From Rotaria socialis (lineage: Eukaryota; Rotifera; Eurotatoria; Philodinida; Philodinidae): a stretch of 64,000 nucleotides of DNA. Position numbers and translations under genes: made by a program. The notes beneath the pieces were generated by a model that saw only the letters and a list, made by a program, of their open reading frames with translations, was not told the DNA's origin and ran no database searches. The stretch spans positions 1 through 64,000 of the forward strand of contig CAJNYU010004143.1 in assembly GCA_905331475.1 (NCBI GenBank). Reading direction: 5' to 3'. How positions within the stretch are numbered: position 1 is the first letter of the stretch; each line of letters starts with the position of its first letter. Of this stretch, positions 24,985 through 36,117 are shown one piece after another.

Positions 24985-26442
24985 ACAACTACGAAATATT
25001 GGATATGCACTATTAATGGTTGTGCAGCTAAAGTGCATATACTGATTCAAATAATGGATTGATGAAAAGTATTGGCAATCATAGCCATCTTCCAGAAAAA
25101 GAAAAACTTAAGGTCGTGAAGTTCGTGAAAAAATAAAACAGCGAACTATAAATGAAACAACACCTATTCCACGCATATACGATGAAGAATGTGCAAAAGC
25201 TATGTTATCAAATACTGCAATAGCTATCTTACCAAGAGAACGTGAAATGAGTAAGAAAATTTTGTTCTATTGTATTTAATTTCTATCAATCATTTTTCTT
25301 TATAATTTTAAGATAGTAGAATTAATAAAGCATGCCGTGCTATTACACCTATAATTCCAACGACTCAAATAATTTGATATTCCTGAGTGTTATTCGAAAA
25401 CTTTGGACAAGAACAAGTTTTTAATTACTGACAAGATGATAACAAGACACCAACGAACACTTGTATTTTCAACAAGTGAACAACTTAAAATGCTTTTCGC
25501 TACTGAAACAATACTCATGGATGGCATGTTTTCAACATGTCCCAGCATCTCTGATCAAGTTTATACGATTCATGCGATAAAAAAATATGATCAATGTGAG
25601 TTGATAGAAAAGACCTTGACTATATAAGTGTCTAATTTTTTTTAGCCTTTCCTTGTGTTTTTGGCTTATTACCAAACCGACAAAAAAAAGTACATATCAC
25701 TTTATGTTTCGTGAGTTGAAAGCACTAGCTGTACTTGCACTCGAAGTAAGTATTGTGTATTTATTGAAAATACATTTCAGATTTTTCTTTTCTTTTATAG
25801 TTTGTTACAGCAACACATTTATCTTGTTATTTTCATTTTACTCAAGCTATTTATCGAGCAATACAACGAGCCGGCTTATCAACAGCATATAATAATGATG
25901 ATGATATTAAAAAATATTGTCGAAAATTAATGGCGCTTCCTTTATTATCAGAAGCGATTATCGAAGATACTTATGATGAATTAATCACTACAATCCCATC
26001 AACATTGAAGGACACATTAAAGGATTTATTACAATATTTTCAGGAACAATGGCTTAACAAAGTACCTGTTCCTCAATGGTGTGCACATAGTCTCAACATC
26101 AGAACCAATAATAATGCTGAAGGTGATCGTTTTCTTGTATTTAACTCAGAAATTTATCTTCTTATGCTTCATTTAACATTTCATAGTGGCTTCAATCGTC
26201 GAGTACAAATTAGCCATCCAAATATATGGTCATTTGTTAAGCTTCTTCAAGGAGAAGAAAACCATTTTCATCATACTTATGTTCAATTCATGGCAGACTT
26301 AGGGACACAATCAAAACAAGCTAAAACGGTTGCTATTCAACGTCGTATGGATAAACTTGGAGAAAGATATTATGATGGAGCAATACATGCTATGGAATAT
26401 TTAGATGGCTTATCATTTGCAGTTCCTAAACGGAAAAAATAA
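24985..26442 (+). pseudogene. FLYWCH/MULE-type transposase remnant
   Basis: Fragments of one transposase appear in order. 24998-25080: a FLYWCH zinc-finger end (KYWICTINGCAAKVH, then SIGNHSHLPE). 25110-25250: the linker (REVREKIKQRTINETTPIP). 25385-25600: start of the MULE catalytic domain with DGMFSTCPSISDQVYTIHA, equivalent to the DGTFxxxP motif of animal MULEs. 25650-25750: FPCVFGLLPNRQKKTYHFMF. 25830-26442: the C-terminal half, ending in PKRKK. The reading frame shifts near 25044 (inside the FLYWCH-linker joint) and near 25373, and the stretch 25750-25830 could be an intron or a damaged segment. The catalytic DDE set is therefore not carried by one frame, and the copy should be inactive. 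No clear long terminal inverted repeats were found; GC-rich repeats flank it at a distance on both sides. Confidence 0.8.
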
Positions 26443-26499
26443 CTTTTTAATTTTCTTTTATATTTTTCTCACTGTTAAGATTTCAACTTAATTTTATGC

Positions 26500-26550
26500 A
26501 ACGGCCGTATGGGCCGTATCTAGTCGTCGTAATGCACGGCCTGGGCTTAT
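26500..26550. repeat. TACGGC-rich repeat block, copy 2
   Basis: Reads CAACGGCCGTATGGGCCGTA then AGTCGTCGTAATGCACGGCCTGGG. The latter part matches the end of the block at 19383-19560 in the same orientation. Starts about 60 bp after the transposase stop codon. Confidence 0.6.
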
Positions 26551-26825
26551 AATCGATTTTTGCTCGTGTTCCTATTATAATTTCATTGAAATAAGTGTAT
26601 TAATATTTTTGGAACTGGTTCCTGGGAAATCGATTAAATCTCCCATGACGAACAATCGGATAACTGGATCTTAAGGGAATCCGACTCCGGAAACTTCTAT
26701 CGATTTCGGCTGTTATATTCATTTATCTGAATACACAACTAGCTTTTGAATAACAATAGCTTATTGTTAGAAAAATGGTATACGGTTATGAGCGGTGGAG
26801 CAATCCCCATGTCGCCTCTTTTTTA

Positions 26826-26960
26826 CTAACAGCGCCGCAGTTACGCGTAACGACGTCGCATTGATCGTAGTGAAGACCTCTATAAGAAACTACGCTTACT
26901 GCGACGTAGATCAACGTAACTGCGTCCTTCGCAGGGTCCGATCCGTTGTAACTGTAACTG
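26826..26960. repeat. GTTACGC palindrome block, copy 2
   Basis: Contains GCCGCAGTTACGCGTAACGACGTCGCATTGATCG with the perfect palindrome GTTACGCGTAAC, and further on CTGCGACGTAGATCAACGTAACTGCG. Same word family as 19713-19817. Confidence 0.65.
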
Positions 26961-27369
26961 ACCAATTATAAATAATTCCTCCCTATCTGCAATTGACTAC
27001 AATGGAGCACAAAAACTTAGCCACAGAAGGTCAGTATAAAACTCAGTGTTCATTACACTTCAGTTCTTAAATCATTTTATTATAAATAGTAGGATACTTA
27101 TAATGAAAGCGTTTTTTTTTAATTTTTCTAATCTTTGGATTTTTATTAATATTTTTTTCTTTTATTTTTCCAATTTAACAAAAATTTTCTACATATTATT
27201 TTATCTAGTTTTTATTTTTTAATTTCTTTAAATTTTTGTTATCAATTTATAAAAATTGTAATTTCATATTTTTCAAGTTTTTTATTTTATGTGCTTGAAA
27301 TTTTTTGTTTTAATTCATAATTAAAATACAAATAAAGTGAAAACCTAATCTATATCATCTCTTGTGATA

Positions 27370-27475
27370 ATTTAATTGCGCCCTAGCTGTGATTGCATTG
27401 TGACTCGTAATTACGAAAACTGCGACCCAATTACGCGTAACTGTGATTTTTTCATCGTAGTTGCGCGTAACTACG
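27370..27475. repeat. GTTACGC palindrome block, copy 3
   Basis: Shares with copy 1 the order TGATTGCATTGTGACTCGTAATTACG, AACTGCGACCCAATTACGCGTAACTG, TTTTTTCATCGTAG and TTGCGCGTAACTACG. It is the closest relative of the 19.7 kb copy. The DNA between copies 2 and 3 (27090-27340) is almost pure A/T with T runs. Confidence 0.65.
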
Positions 27476-28280
27476 TCAGTTTCATCATTTTACCTTTCAT
27501 CGAAAAGATGTTCCTGTATTCACTCATTTTTATGTCTGTAAAATGATGAAAATTTTTGTTGTACTATCAAAGTTTTTCATCAATGATCAACATAAACATT
27601 AAAAAAAGCCGTAAATCTTAGCTAAAACAAACAAAATAGTCATAAGCAAAAACGCTACTATTAACAAACGAGAAAAGCTTTTCTACTCTGATTGTTTAAA
27701 ATAAAATCACAGAAGATTTCATTCGGGTTCAATTGGTCTAATTTCTTTCTAAGAATATGAGGAATCAGAACATAATTAAAACGCTATAATGTCATTGTTG
27801 ATCGTAGGCATGTCTTTTTTCGATTCAGAGTCGTTATAATTGTATCTCTCAAATATAAAATCAGTAGATTCTCATTCAGTAGATCGGAAATAGATTGAAT
27901 ACATGAAAAATTTTCATATGGGAGGCTTAGGTCTCTCCATACCTAATAGCTTCGCTGCCCATGATTAGGGTGTGCCAATAAATAAAAGGTATTCCCACAC
28001 TCACACACTCAAGATTTGCATGAATAAGAGTTATTATTTCTAGACTAAAAATGATCCCTCATATATACGTATATAGCAAACATATATAATCGTTTTTATT
28101 GAATAATGAGTAACACGATACAATCAATCGTCAAATAATTAAAAAAAACAAAAACAAAAACAAAAACTATATTTTCATCAATTGGTTATGATTCTACAAG
28201 TATTTTTTCAAATATGATATGGTTCATGAGATGCGGAAAATTCCGAATAATACAAAAGAAATGAAATATTGCTTCGTTGA
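27476..28280. other. Intergenic 3' flank of the HMG-box gene
   Basis: AT-rich, no gene recognised. A run of AAAAAC units at 28141-28170 is simple repeat. Confidence 0.45.
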
Positions 28281-31152
28281 TTATTGCATATGCTTATGCA
28301 TGAGTTCAGTAAGGTCTTCAATAAGTTGTTTTTGTTCATTTGTCAATTCGGTTGCTAATAATTGTGCTTTGATTTGATTGAATTGATTAATGTCGTTGCT
28401 CTTTGAGATTTTTTGTAGATAAGATTCCACAAAGTTCATTGGTTCAGTAATGTTTTCCGATGTTCTATATCGATTAGCTAGTTCATAATCTTTCATAGCA
28501 AACTTCACATTACGAAAAAATTCGTATCTCATATGATTCGACGGTAAGACATTATCAACAAAATGTATTAGCTTTTGATAATAATCATTTTTCAAGTCTA
28601 TTAATCGTTGAGTATAGTCGTCTCGTTGTGTTGGAGATAAATCCGTCCAAGATGTTTGTGAACCTGCTTCTACTCTTTCATAATTGTATAGTAGATAAGA
28701 TGTTGTTGGTGGACGCTGTGGTAAACCAACAGCAGAAAAATACGCAACTATATCTTCATTTTTAACTAATAATAAATGCAATGTTGCAATTTGATTTTCT
28801 ATAATACTTGGATTTGATTGAAGAAATTCGCTCCATTTTTTAACTGACTTTAAAATATATTTTATTCGTTCGCTTTCATCTATTTGATTAAACATCGATC
28901 GAATATAAGCATTTTTTGTCATGGTTCTTGTAAACGTCGGTTTATCATTATCTGAAACGTTTGTCTCATAATAGAGCACACTTGGTATACATTGATGAAT
29001 AATATTAAGTTGACCTCGAGATAATTTCGGTTGATTATCAACTGTTGTTGTTGTTATTGTTGATGGTTGTAAGCTTTCAGGTAATGCTGTTAATGATTTA
29101 CGACGTTGGCGAATAGTTGCTGAAGAAATAATATCATCATAATCGTTAATAAAAGATGTATGAGCTATTTGACGGTTAGTTGGCGATGGTTCAGCAAACA
29201 GTAAAAAGTCTGTTCGAAGACGTTCAGGTAAGTCATTAGCAAAATTTCTTACTTGAGATAAATATTCAGCTTTAGCCTACAGAAAAAAAATGAAATATTA
29301 ATATTGAAGAAGAGATACAATATTTTTAATTTTATCCGGTGCTTGCATATTCTTTGTCAAACACCTGTTTTTCTATACACTTGTGGTAAATAATGGATTC
29401 TTAGGAATTGCATATGTCGAAAAGAGGGTACTTTTCCACTTGAAACTTTCAGAATATTCTAGGAGCATAAAACTTAAGATTCTACCTCTACTGAAGTGAA
29501 TAGACTATTATATGAAGAGGATATAGTATATTTTTCTATATATATATGTTGTGGTCAAAATTCAAATCCGGGCAAAATTTAAATTTGCCTGGGCAAAATT
29601 CAAATTAGAATTTTGCCCAGACAGAATTCAAATTTGAATTTTGCCCAAAATAATCTCAGTCTAAATTCTAATTTGAATTTTGCCCAGACAGAATTCAAAT
29701 CCTAATTTTGCCTAACAAAATCTTAGTCAAAATTCAAATTTTGTTTTCTACTCAAAAAGTTCAAATTTTTATTTTTACTCACAAAGTTCAAATTTTTATT
29801 TTTACTCAAAAAGCTCAAAATTGTCTTTTACTCAAAGAAATTTGAGTATCGAGTTTTACTCAAAAAAATTCGAATTTTGGGTTTTACTCAAAAAAATTCG
29901 AATTTTGGGTTGTACTCAAAAAAATTCGAATTTTGGGTTGTACTCAAAAAAATTCGAATTTCAATTTTGACTACACGAAATCGGAAATTCTTGAGGGTGT
30001 GAGATGTGAGTGAGGGTGCGAGGTGTGGGTTAGGGTCAGTGTGGGTGTCGGTGTCATGGTGTTGTTCATCAATAGGAATTTCCGATTTCGTGTAGTCAAA
30101 ATTGAAATTCGAATTTTTTGAGTAAAATTCGATACTCAAATTTTTTGAGTAAAAGACAATTTTGAACTTTTTGAGTAAAAATAAAAATTTGAACTTTTTG
30201 AGTAAAAAACAAAATTTGAATTTTGACTAAGATTTTGTTAGGCAAAATTAGGATTTGAATTCTGTCTGGGCAAAATTCAAATTAGAATTTAGACTGAGAT
30301 TTTGTTGGGCAAAATTCAAATTTGAATTTTGCCCGGATTTGAATTTTGACCACAACATATATATATATTCTTTTTCGTTTCTCTTTTATTCAAAGATAGA
30401 AATTCTCACTTCTTTTCTTCTTCTTTTGTAATTTTGTTTTTCACTTGTACTCAAAGATTTCCATGCTGGTTCACTATCATCATCAGTTTCTTGTTTAACA
30501 ATTTGATTATAATAAGGCACTGCTGTTCTAAAATAAATTAAAATGGTCTATCTAGAAAAGAACTCAATAATTGATCTTATTTTATTTTACCCTGGTGGTT
30601 TTGGTGGAGCATTGATTGATTCGAAATATTTCTTTTGTTCGCCTTTCATTAATAGATAGTCAAACAATTTACATTCAATTTGTACACTTTCATCAACATC
30701 TTTTTCATCCTAAAGATTAATTATGAATGTAAAGAATTTTTAAATACAAGAACAAAAAGTATAATTTACAAGTAATTGAATATATTTGTCGACTGACTTT
30801 TGTAAATATCTTGCTTGTTTATCTTTTGGTAATTGACAAAATTTTACTCGTAAAGTAAATGGATTATCCTGTAAACGAAGAAACCAAAAAATAATGTATT
30901 CGTTAAAAAAAATTCAGAGTAATCCTTCTGAGATTAAATCTCATAGACAGTTTTAAAAATATATTCTATACATACTGCAATTCCTTTTCGTTTTTCTTTA
31001 TTAATAAATAAACGTAAAGGTCGAACCGATTTGATTCTAAAATATTATAAAGCATTTACTTTTGTTCTAGAATAAATTCGTTCAACGTACTCTTTCAAAA
31101 TTTCTTCAGAAACTAAAGTAGTCGAAGGTTTTGGTCTTTGTCCTCGCGGCAT
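28281..31152 (-). CDS. Multi-HMG-box nuclear protein (UBF-like)
   Basis: Start ATG at 31152 (MPRGQRPKPSTTLVSEEIL). Readable downstream exons include a first box (SVRPLRLFINKEKRKGIA, then RVKFCQLPKDKQARYLQKSV), a segment ending APPKPPG near 30592, exon 30527-30410 (TAVPYYNQIV, then EPAWKSLSTSEKQNYKRR) and the long last exon 29276-28281. HMG boxes are DNA-bending domains. At least two clear boxes (PPKPPGTAVPYY..W.SLS..EKQNY and PQRPPTTSYLLYNY..WTDLSPTQRDDY) and two weaker ones (residues around RPLRLFIN and around TKNAYIRSMFNQIDESER) follow one another, an arrangement like the nucleolar rDNA factor UBF. The acidic tail of UBF is not seen, so the name stays tentative. Exon joins 30592/30527 and 30410/29276 keep phase; the first two introns are less certain, with one appearing under 30 nt. 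The intron 29277-30409 holds a large hairpin element. Confidence 0.65.
29547..30357. mobile_element. Long hairpin (foldback) element inside an HMG-gene intron
   Basis: About 810 bp. The left end TGTTGTGGTCAAAATTCAAA is the exact reverse complement of the right end TTTGAATTTTGACCACAACA. Pairing continues inward through CCGGGCAAAATT, GACAGAATTCAAAT and ACTCAAAAAGTTCAAATTTT words to an inner pair at about 29958-29990 and 30073-30105 (GACTACACGAAATCGGAAAT and its complement). The unpaired loop of about 80 nt is G/T-rich. The left arm has about four tandem copies of an approximately 30-nt unit (ACTCAAAAAAATTCGAATTT then TGGGTT), where the right arm has about one. No protein is encoded. The element lies in AT-rich flanks (TATATATA on both sides), a likely insertion target. 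Confidence 0.9.
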
Positions 31153-31803
31153 AATATCTAGAGTTACAAAAAAAGAACACTATAAACAATTATCGAAATT
31201 TGGTAATTTCAAAAAATATTTTTGCTAAATATTTTATTCCGCAAATAAAATTATACGAAATAAAAATTTTATTAAAGAAAAAAACTATTTGAAAAATGGA
31301 GAAATCGAATTAAGGATAAAGAAAAAGAAAAAGGTTCTTTTTTAGCTGAAAATATTATAAAATATAATAGAAAAATCAAAACAAAGATCATTTCACGCAA
31401 GTACAAAATAATTAGTTAATATTATTCTTATCAACCATACGAAAAACATCTCAGTAAATAGATGCAAATTTTGGTGAGATAAAAGTAGACTCACATTAGA
31501 AATATTCTTCTTATTAAATATTTCTATGAAAGGTTTTTTTTTAGTAATCATTACTCGATAAAAAAATTGAACTGAGTGTAGATTCTAGATCTTAAAAAAT
31601 ATCAAGAATACCGAAAATAATAAAGGCAATAACAATGACATGCATTTACAATTAAATATTACTTATATTGAATAGAATTTTTTCATTGAATTAGTAGTAA
31701 AACACCGCGAGATGATCATAGCAAGAAATAGTAATAACTGAAATAATATTTGGCCAAAAAATTTGATTCACATAGCTTAGATAAATATATGTAAATTTGA
31801 GTG
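31153..31803. other. Intergenic, no supported gene
   Basis: Upstream region of the HMG gene; strongly AT-rich, nothing recognised. Confidence 0.45.
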
Positions 31804-32109
31804 TCATGACTCATTGTTAAGAGATAACAATAATGGATCTGTTTCTTGGGCTACATGCATTGATGTTTGACGAAAATCAGCTTCATCCTTGGATAAATGA
31901 TCATTTTTTGAATTGACAGTTTGAGTAGATTCATAGTCAGTTGGTGGAGTCTTCTAAAGGAACCCAAAATTTCCATAAATATTATTGAAAGAAAAATAAG
32001 AAAGAAAAAGAAACATGCGCATCAGAACTATTTTTATAACAGTGCCTAAAGTTCTGAATGCATGGAGAAATTGCGATACTTCAAGAGTTGACTTTACTGC
32101 TTGTGACAT
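31804..32109 (-). other. Possible 3' exons of unknown product
   Basis: Two short open segments on the minus strand: 32109-about 32030 (MSQAVKSTLEVSQFLHAFR if read from its own ATG, preceded by TTCTTTTAG) and about 31955-31804 (KTPPTDYESTQTV, ending DPLLLSLNNES and TGA). If the first is instead spliced in phase to the flippase remnant upstream, it reads NVTSSKVNS and then stops. Whether they form a tiny gene or a decayed tail of the neighbouring flippase cannot be decided by eye. Confidence 0.3.
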
Positions 32110-32309
32110 TCTAAAAGAATATTAAACACAAAATAGCATGGAAAATTTTTAATTTATTTGGATGAATCAATGCTAACAAATAGAACTGTATCTATTAAAT
32201 AGATCCTAATAAACTATAAATCGCTTAGAACTGTTCACATAATTCTAATAAGAAACTTTACACAGAGAAAATCTCAGATGACTTGAATTTATTTCGAAGT
32301 AGCATTACC

Positions 32310-33778
32310 TGTGTTAATGTTCCTATTTTATCCGAGAAAATATATCCAACTTGTCCTAATTCTTCATTCAATGCTGTTGTACGTGCTAATGCCGGAACAT
32401 TATTTGGTTCATAATACATTTTAATATTCAAATCAATCCATTTTGATTGTAATAAACGTATGAATTCGATACTAACAGATAAGGATATTGGCACAACCCT
32501 ATTGAAAATAATAATATATGATAGAAACACTAATAAACTGTTTTGAAGTGAACCAATTCTTTTATCAGTTGATACATATGCTTTCCATGGTGGATATATA
32601 CGAAAATCAAAACCAAAAACTGATTCCCAAAAGTCACAACATATGGTCGTAATGGTACACATGATTGCTAAGAAACAGGCAATCTAAATCAAAGAATAAT
32701 ATTGATTGAGACAAGAAAAAAGAAAAGTCTCTTACACCAAGAAAAATCTTATTGAGTAAGCGATCAATTCGGGATCGTTTAAATGTTGATGTACCTGTAT
32801 TTTTCATTAGTTTAGTATCGGGTCCAGCATAGCAAACAACTAAATTTTTGCCCAATAATTTATATTCATGTGATAGAAGGAAAAAACTTTTCTTACTTCC
32901 AAATGCCCGGTGAGCATTTCTTAAACGCGTACCACGTAGTAAAACATTATCATTTTTTAATGGTAAAGTTTTATTATTCCATATTAAATTTTCATTGAAT
33001 AGTTCTAGATTGTTATTCGACGCTTCATATTCAAATTGAGCTGAAAAAATAAAAATATTCACGTACTAAATTTAAAATTATAGCTTTCTACCATCAATGT
33101 CGTGCTTTAAGATTAGTTTCTCCATCGAATTCAGCTGTTTTGAGTTCACTAGTTGATATCAAAACAATATATAGCCTTCAAAGAAAAACATTTTCAAGAT
33201 AGAAAACGTTTTTGTTTTCAAAATTCTTACAGTTAAGTCGCTATTGGTTAATTGTACGATATCGCCAACAACGGTTTTTATTTCACGGTTATTCACATGA
33301 CGATCACTGCGATGTCTAACCTTGAGAATACATAGAATGTAATGAATTTAAAAAACGTAGTTTTTCTTTCATTTCTGAACCAACAATATCATCAGTAGCA
33401 TCTTTAATTGCAGTTAAGGCTAAGACAAATACAAGTGGTGATATTGTTGTTATTGGAGCTAGAGAACTGATTTGTGGAATAAGCTGAAAACAATGCAGAA
33501 AATTAGATTCTACATATCTGAGAAGAATAGGATCTACCTGAAGACATATAAAATAGGCATTTGCTAATCGTCGAAAAGACTCTTTAGTAAAAATATTATG
33601 ATATTGTATTTTGACGTAGAAATTTCATTACCCTAAGCCAATTAAAATGAGCTAGTTATTGTGTGTCTTTGAGCACTAAACAAAAGCGAGCATTAAACAT
33701 GTAGTGTATTTTTTAGTTGCATTTGTCGCTGGATCATTTGCTTTCACTTTTTTTGGAATCCTCTGAAATACAATTGTC
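32310..33778 (-). pseudogene. P4-ATPase (phospholipid flippase) N-terminal remnant
   Basis: Successive pieces match the N-terminal third of ATP8/ATP10-type flippases, which move aminophospholipids to the cytosolic leaflet: RRLANAYFICLQ, then IPQISSLAPITTISPLVFVL and IKDATDD (first membrane hairpin), HRSDRHVNNREI, a damaged AEFDGETNLKARH followed by a stop (family: TAELDGETNLK), VLLRGTRLRN, AGPDTKLMKN, FKRSRIDRLLNK, VVPISLSVSIEFIRL, SKWIDLNIKMYYEP, ARTTALNEELGQ and finally FSDKIGTLTQ. The aspartyl-phosphate motif is DKIGT rather than DKTGT. A 56-nt intron near 32848-32903 restores the family spacing between HRAFG and CYAGPD. After a clean donor behind LTQ (exon end 32310) the nucleotide-binding and P domains and the last six helices are missing. 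Part of the PHSLCYIE block before TAELDGE is also gone. The gene is judged non-functional. Confidence 0.8.
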
Positions 33779-34652
33779 ATGATAGAAAACAATTAGATTT
33801 AGGCTGCCAACCTTCAACTTTTTTCTTCGTAAAAAATTGTAATTTCGTCATTTCTTTGAGTAGAAAAAAAATATTATTTCAAGTTTTGTTCATATAAGAT
33901 TGCATCAGAAACCGAGATAAAATCATCTGAAATAATACAAAGAAAGAAATACTAGTTTTATTTTTTCATCCAGCATATGGATTACATCAAACAACATAAA
34001 GAAAAAAAATCCACTACATACCAATATTGGATGAGTCATCAAGCAGCAGATGCAAGGCGCACTCAATGGAATCTGCTAGAAGGGGGTCTAGTATTCGACA
34101 ATAATATCGACGAATGGATATAAATAATTTTTCGAGAATATATCGTATGCATAGACGATGAACACATTCGGTTATGATTTTTATTGCTAGTGCTTAAAAG
34201 CGGAAGTGCCGTTTTCTATTGACAATTGAATGAAGAGAAAAAATACATGTTTGAATTCATGTCTTTTTTAAATCAGATAAAAATACACACGATGAGTAAT
34301 GAATACAGCACATCATGTAAAACATTAATAAATATGCAATAAAAACATGTTCATCCATGAAAAAAGCATTATCTGATGTATATTGATGTGCGACTCCAAT
34401 TTTTATTTTTACAATGGATATATGTAATCTAGCTATTAGGACTAAAACGAGCACAAAGAAACATTAGTAAACTATGATTCATCCAACACAGTAGGATACG
34501 ATTACTCTCTCCCTTCCGCATGGATAGATATGATACGATATGATATGATATGATATAACACGAATAGAATACAACAATGATTTGTGATGTGGTCAGCGAA
34601 CGAATGACCATGCTACTTTTCATTGAACTCACACTCGAGCGACATCTGTATG
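33779..34652. other. Intergenic, no supported gene
   Basis: Includes a short tandem ATGAT repeat at about 34527-34555 (GATATGATATGATATG). No gene recognised. Confidence 0.5.
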
Positions 34653-35746
34653 TTATATATTGTGGAGTTTTCTAGTCGATATTTCATCAAATGCATCGAT
34701 GAAATGTTTCGGTTTTCTCAGATATGTTTTCCAATGAGTAGATTTCGCTTGATAATAATAAATTTGAGAAAGATCTTCATACAATTTAATAAAGCGTTCT
34801 TCAAATGTTGCATTGTAATTAATTATATGAAATTCACGTTGATGAATAGAAGCTAAATCATCAATAGCAAATTTCCGATTGATTTTTTTTCGGCCACATT
34901 GATGTATTCCAGCTCTATTTTCTCCATTATCAAAAAATAAACCCCTACGAAATATAGTAAATGAAGTTTTCTAATTTTAATTGTCAATATCTTACCCTGA
35001 TACTGTTTTAATCAATGGTCGATAGAGACTAAAGTTAGTTACTTTAGGTATTTCTCTAATAAACGAAGGTCGTACCATAAGAAGATCAATAATTATTTCA
35101 ATATGATACGATGATAAAGGATAATGAACTTTATTCCAATCGATACGAGTACGTAATAATTTCTCGGCACCGAGAAAAACTAATGGAATTCCGTTCATAT
35201 TTTCATATTCAATGGATGGATAGATTTCATTGAGAATGTATAATCTACCAATGATAGATGTATGAGAGGCTAACGATGATTCGTCATTATGCGAATTTTT
35301 CGATGTTGAAGCAGATGATGTGATTGAATGAGCTTTTCGAGATTGTAATTCATTGATTTGAGAATCATGTTGAAATTGACTATCGACAACTATTTGTTCT
35401 AAATCAACAGACGTATTCACAGTTGAGGTTGAGAATATAGAATATTCATCATTTGCTGATGATTTTAGAAATGGAGGAGTTATTAAATGCGGTGTGAATG
35501 AAATATCATCATGAAAAGCGTTTCGATGGAGCTAAAGAAAACACATTTATCTATATGAACTCTTTTGTTCGATATCGAATTTTAGATGTGTCGATTGACC
35601 TGTGATTTAGTTTGGAATAAAAGTTTATTCGAGGGTACCTTGCGCTGAATCGTTAAGATTCGTGTTGACTGTAGATTTTTTTTATTGATTAGCGAATAAT
35701 TTGCTTTTTTAAATTTTGTTTCAGTCTTCAGAAACATATTCATCAT
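34653..35746 (-). CDS. Uncharacterised three-exon protein of about 324 residues
   Basis: Exons 35746-35600, 35531-34996 and 34944-34653 join in phase through GT-AG introns of 68 and 51 nt. The start is the first of two adjacent ATG codons. The product is soluble-looking, with a basic N-terminus (FKKANYSLINKKNLQ), an internal Ser/Asn-rich low-complexity stretch (SITSSASTSKNSHNDESS), then a denser region with RLYILNEIYPSIEYENMNG, SSYHIEIIIDLLMVRPSF and a C-terminal part beginning GLFFDNGENRAGIHQCGRKK and ending in STRKLHNI. No signal peptide or membrane segment is seen. The open exons and exact phase make a real gene likely, but I do not recognise the family. It is divergently placed to PGGT1B, whose start codon is 371 bp away, so the two may share a promoter region. 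Confidence 0.65.
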
Positions 35747-36117
35747 AATATTTATCGTTTTGTGAATTTTGTGTTGATAATTTAAACTAGTTTACTTGTT
35801 GCCATGTTAGTTACTAGTAAATTTCTAGTGAATGAGAAAGAAATTAAAAAAATTTCATCTGATATTTTGAGAAAAACGAACTTGTTATTGATGAGTTCGC
35901 TCAGTAGAAATGATCGTAAAAACAACCGATAATAAACGAAGAGAGAAAAAAGAACTAAAATCTAGCGTCATCTATTTCATAGATAATCTATGTAATGACG
36001 AAATAAAACACGAATCAATGACGTGTTCAGCCAAACAAATAGCCAATACGATACCTGTGTCATGTCATCTCTTTTTTTCTTTTATATATAAATATATTTA
36101 TATATGGTATTCCCGTA
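35747..36117. promoter_or_regulatory. Divergent intergenic region, presumed bidirectional promoter
   Basis: A 371-bp gap between the start codons of a minus-strand gene and PGGT1B. It is AT-rich, with a TATATATAAATATATTTATATA stretch about 10-35 nt before the PGGT1B ATG. No defined motif beyond this; the promoter role is inferred from the head-to-head layout. Confidence 0.4.

Noticed and set aside
29888..30139. 83-codon frame in the hairpin
   Set aside because: Product of the AATTCGAATTT tandem repeat in the foldback arms.
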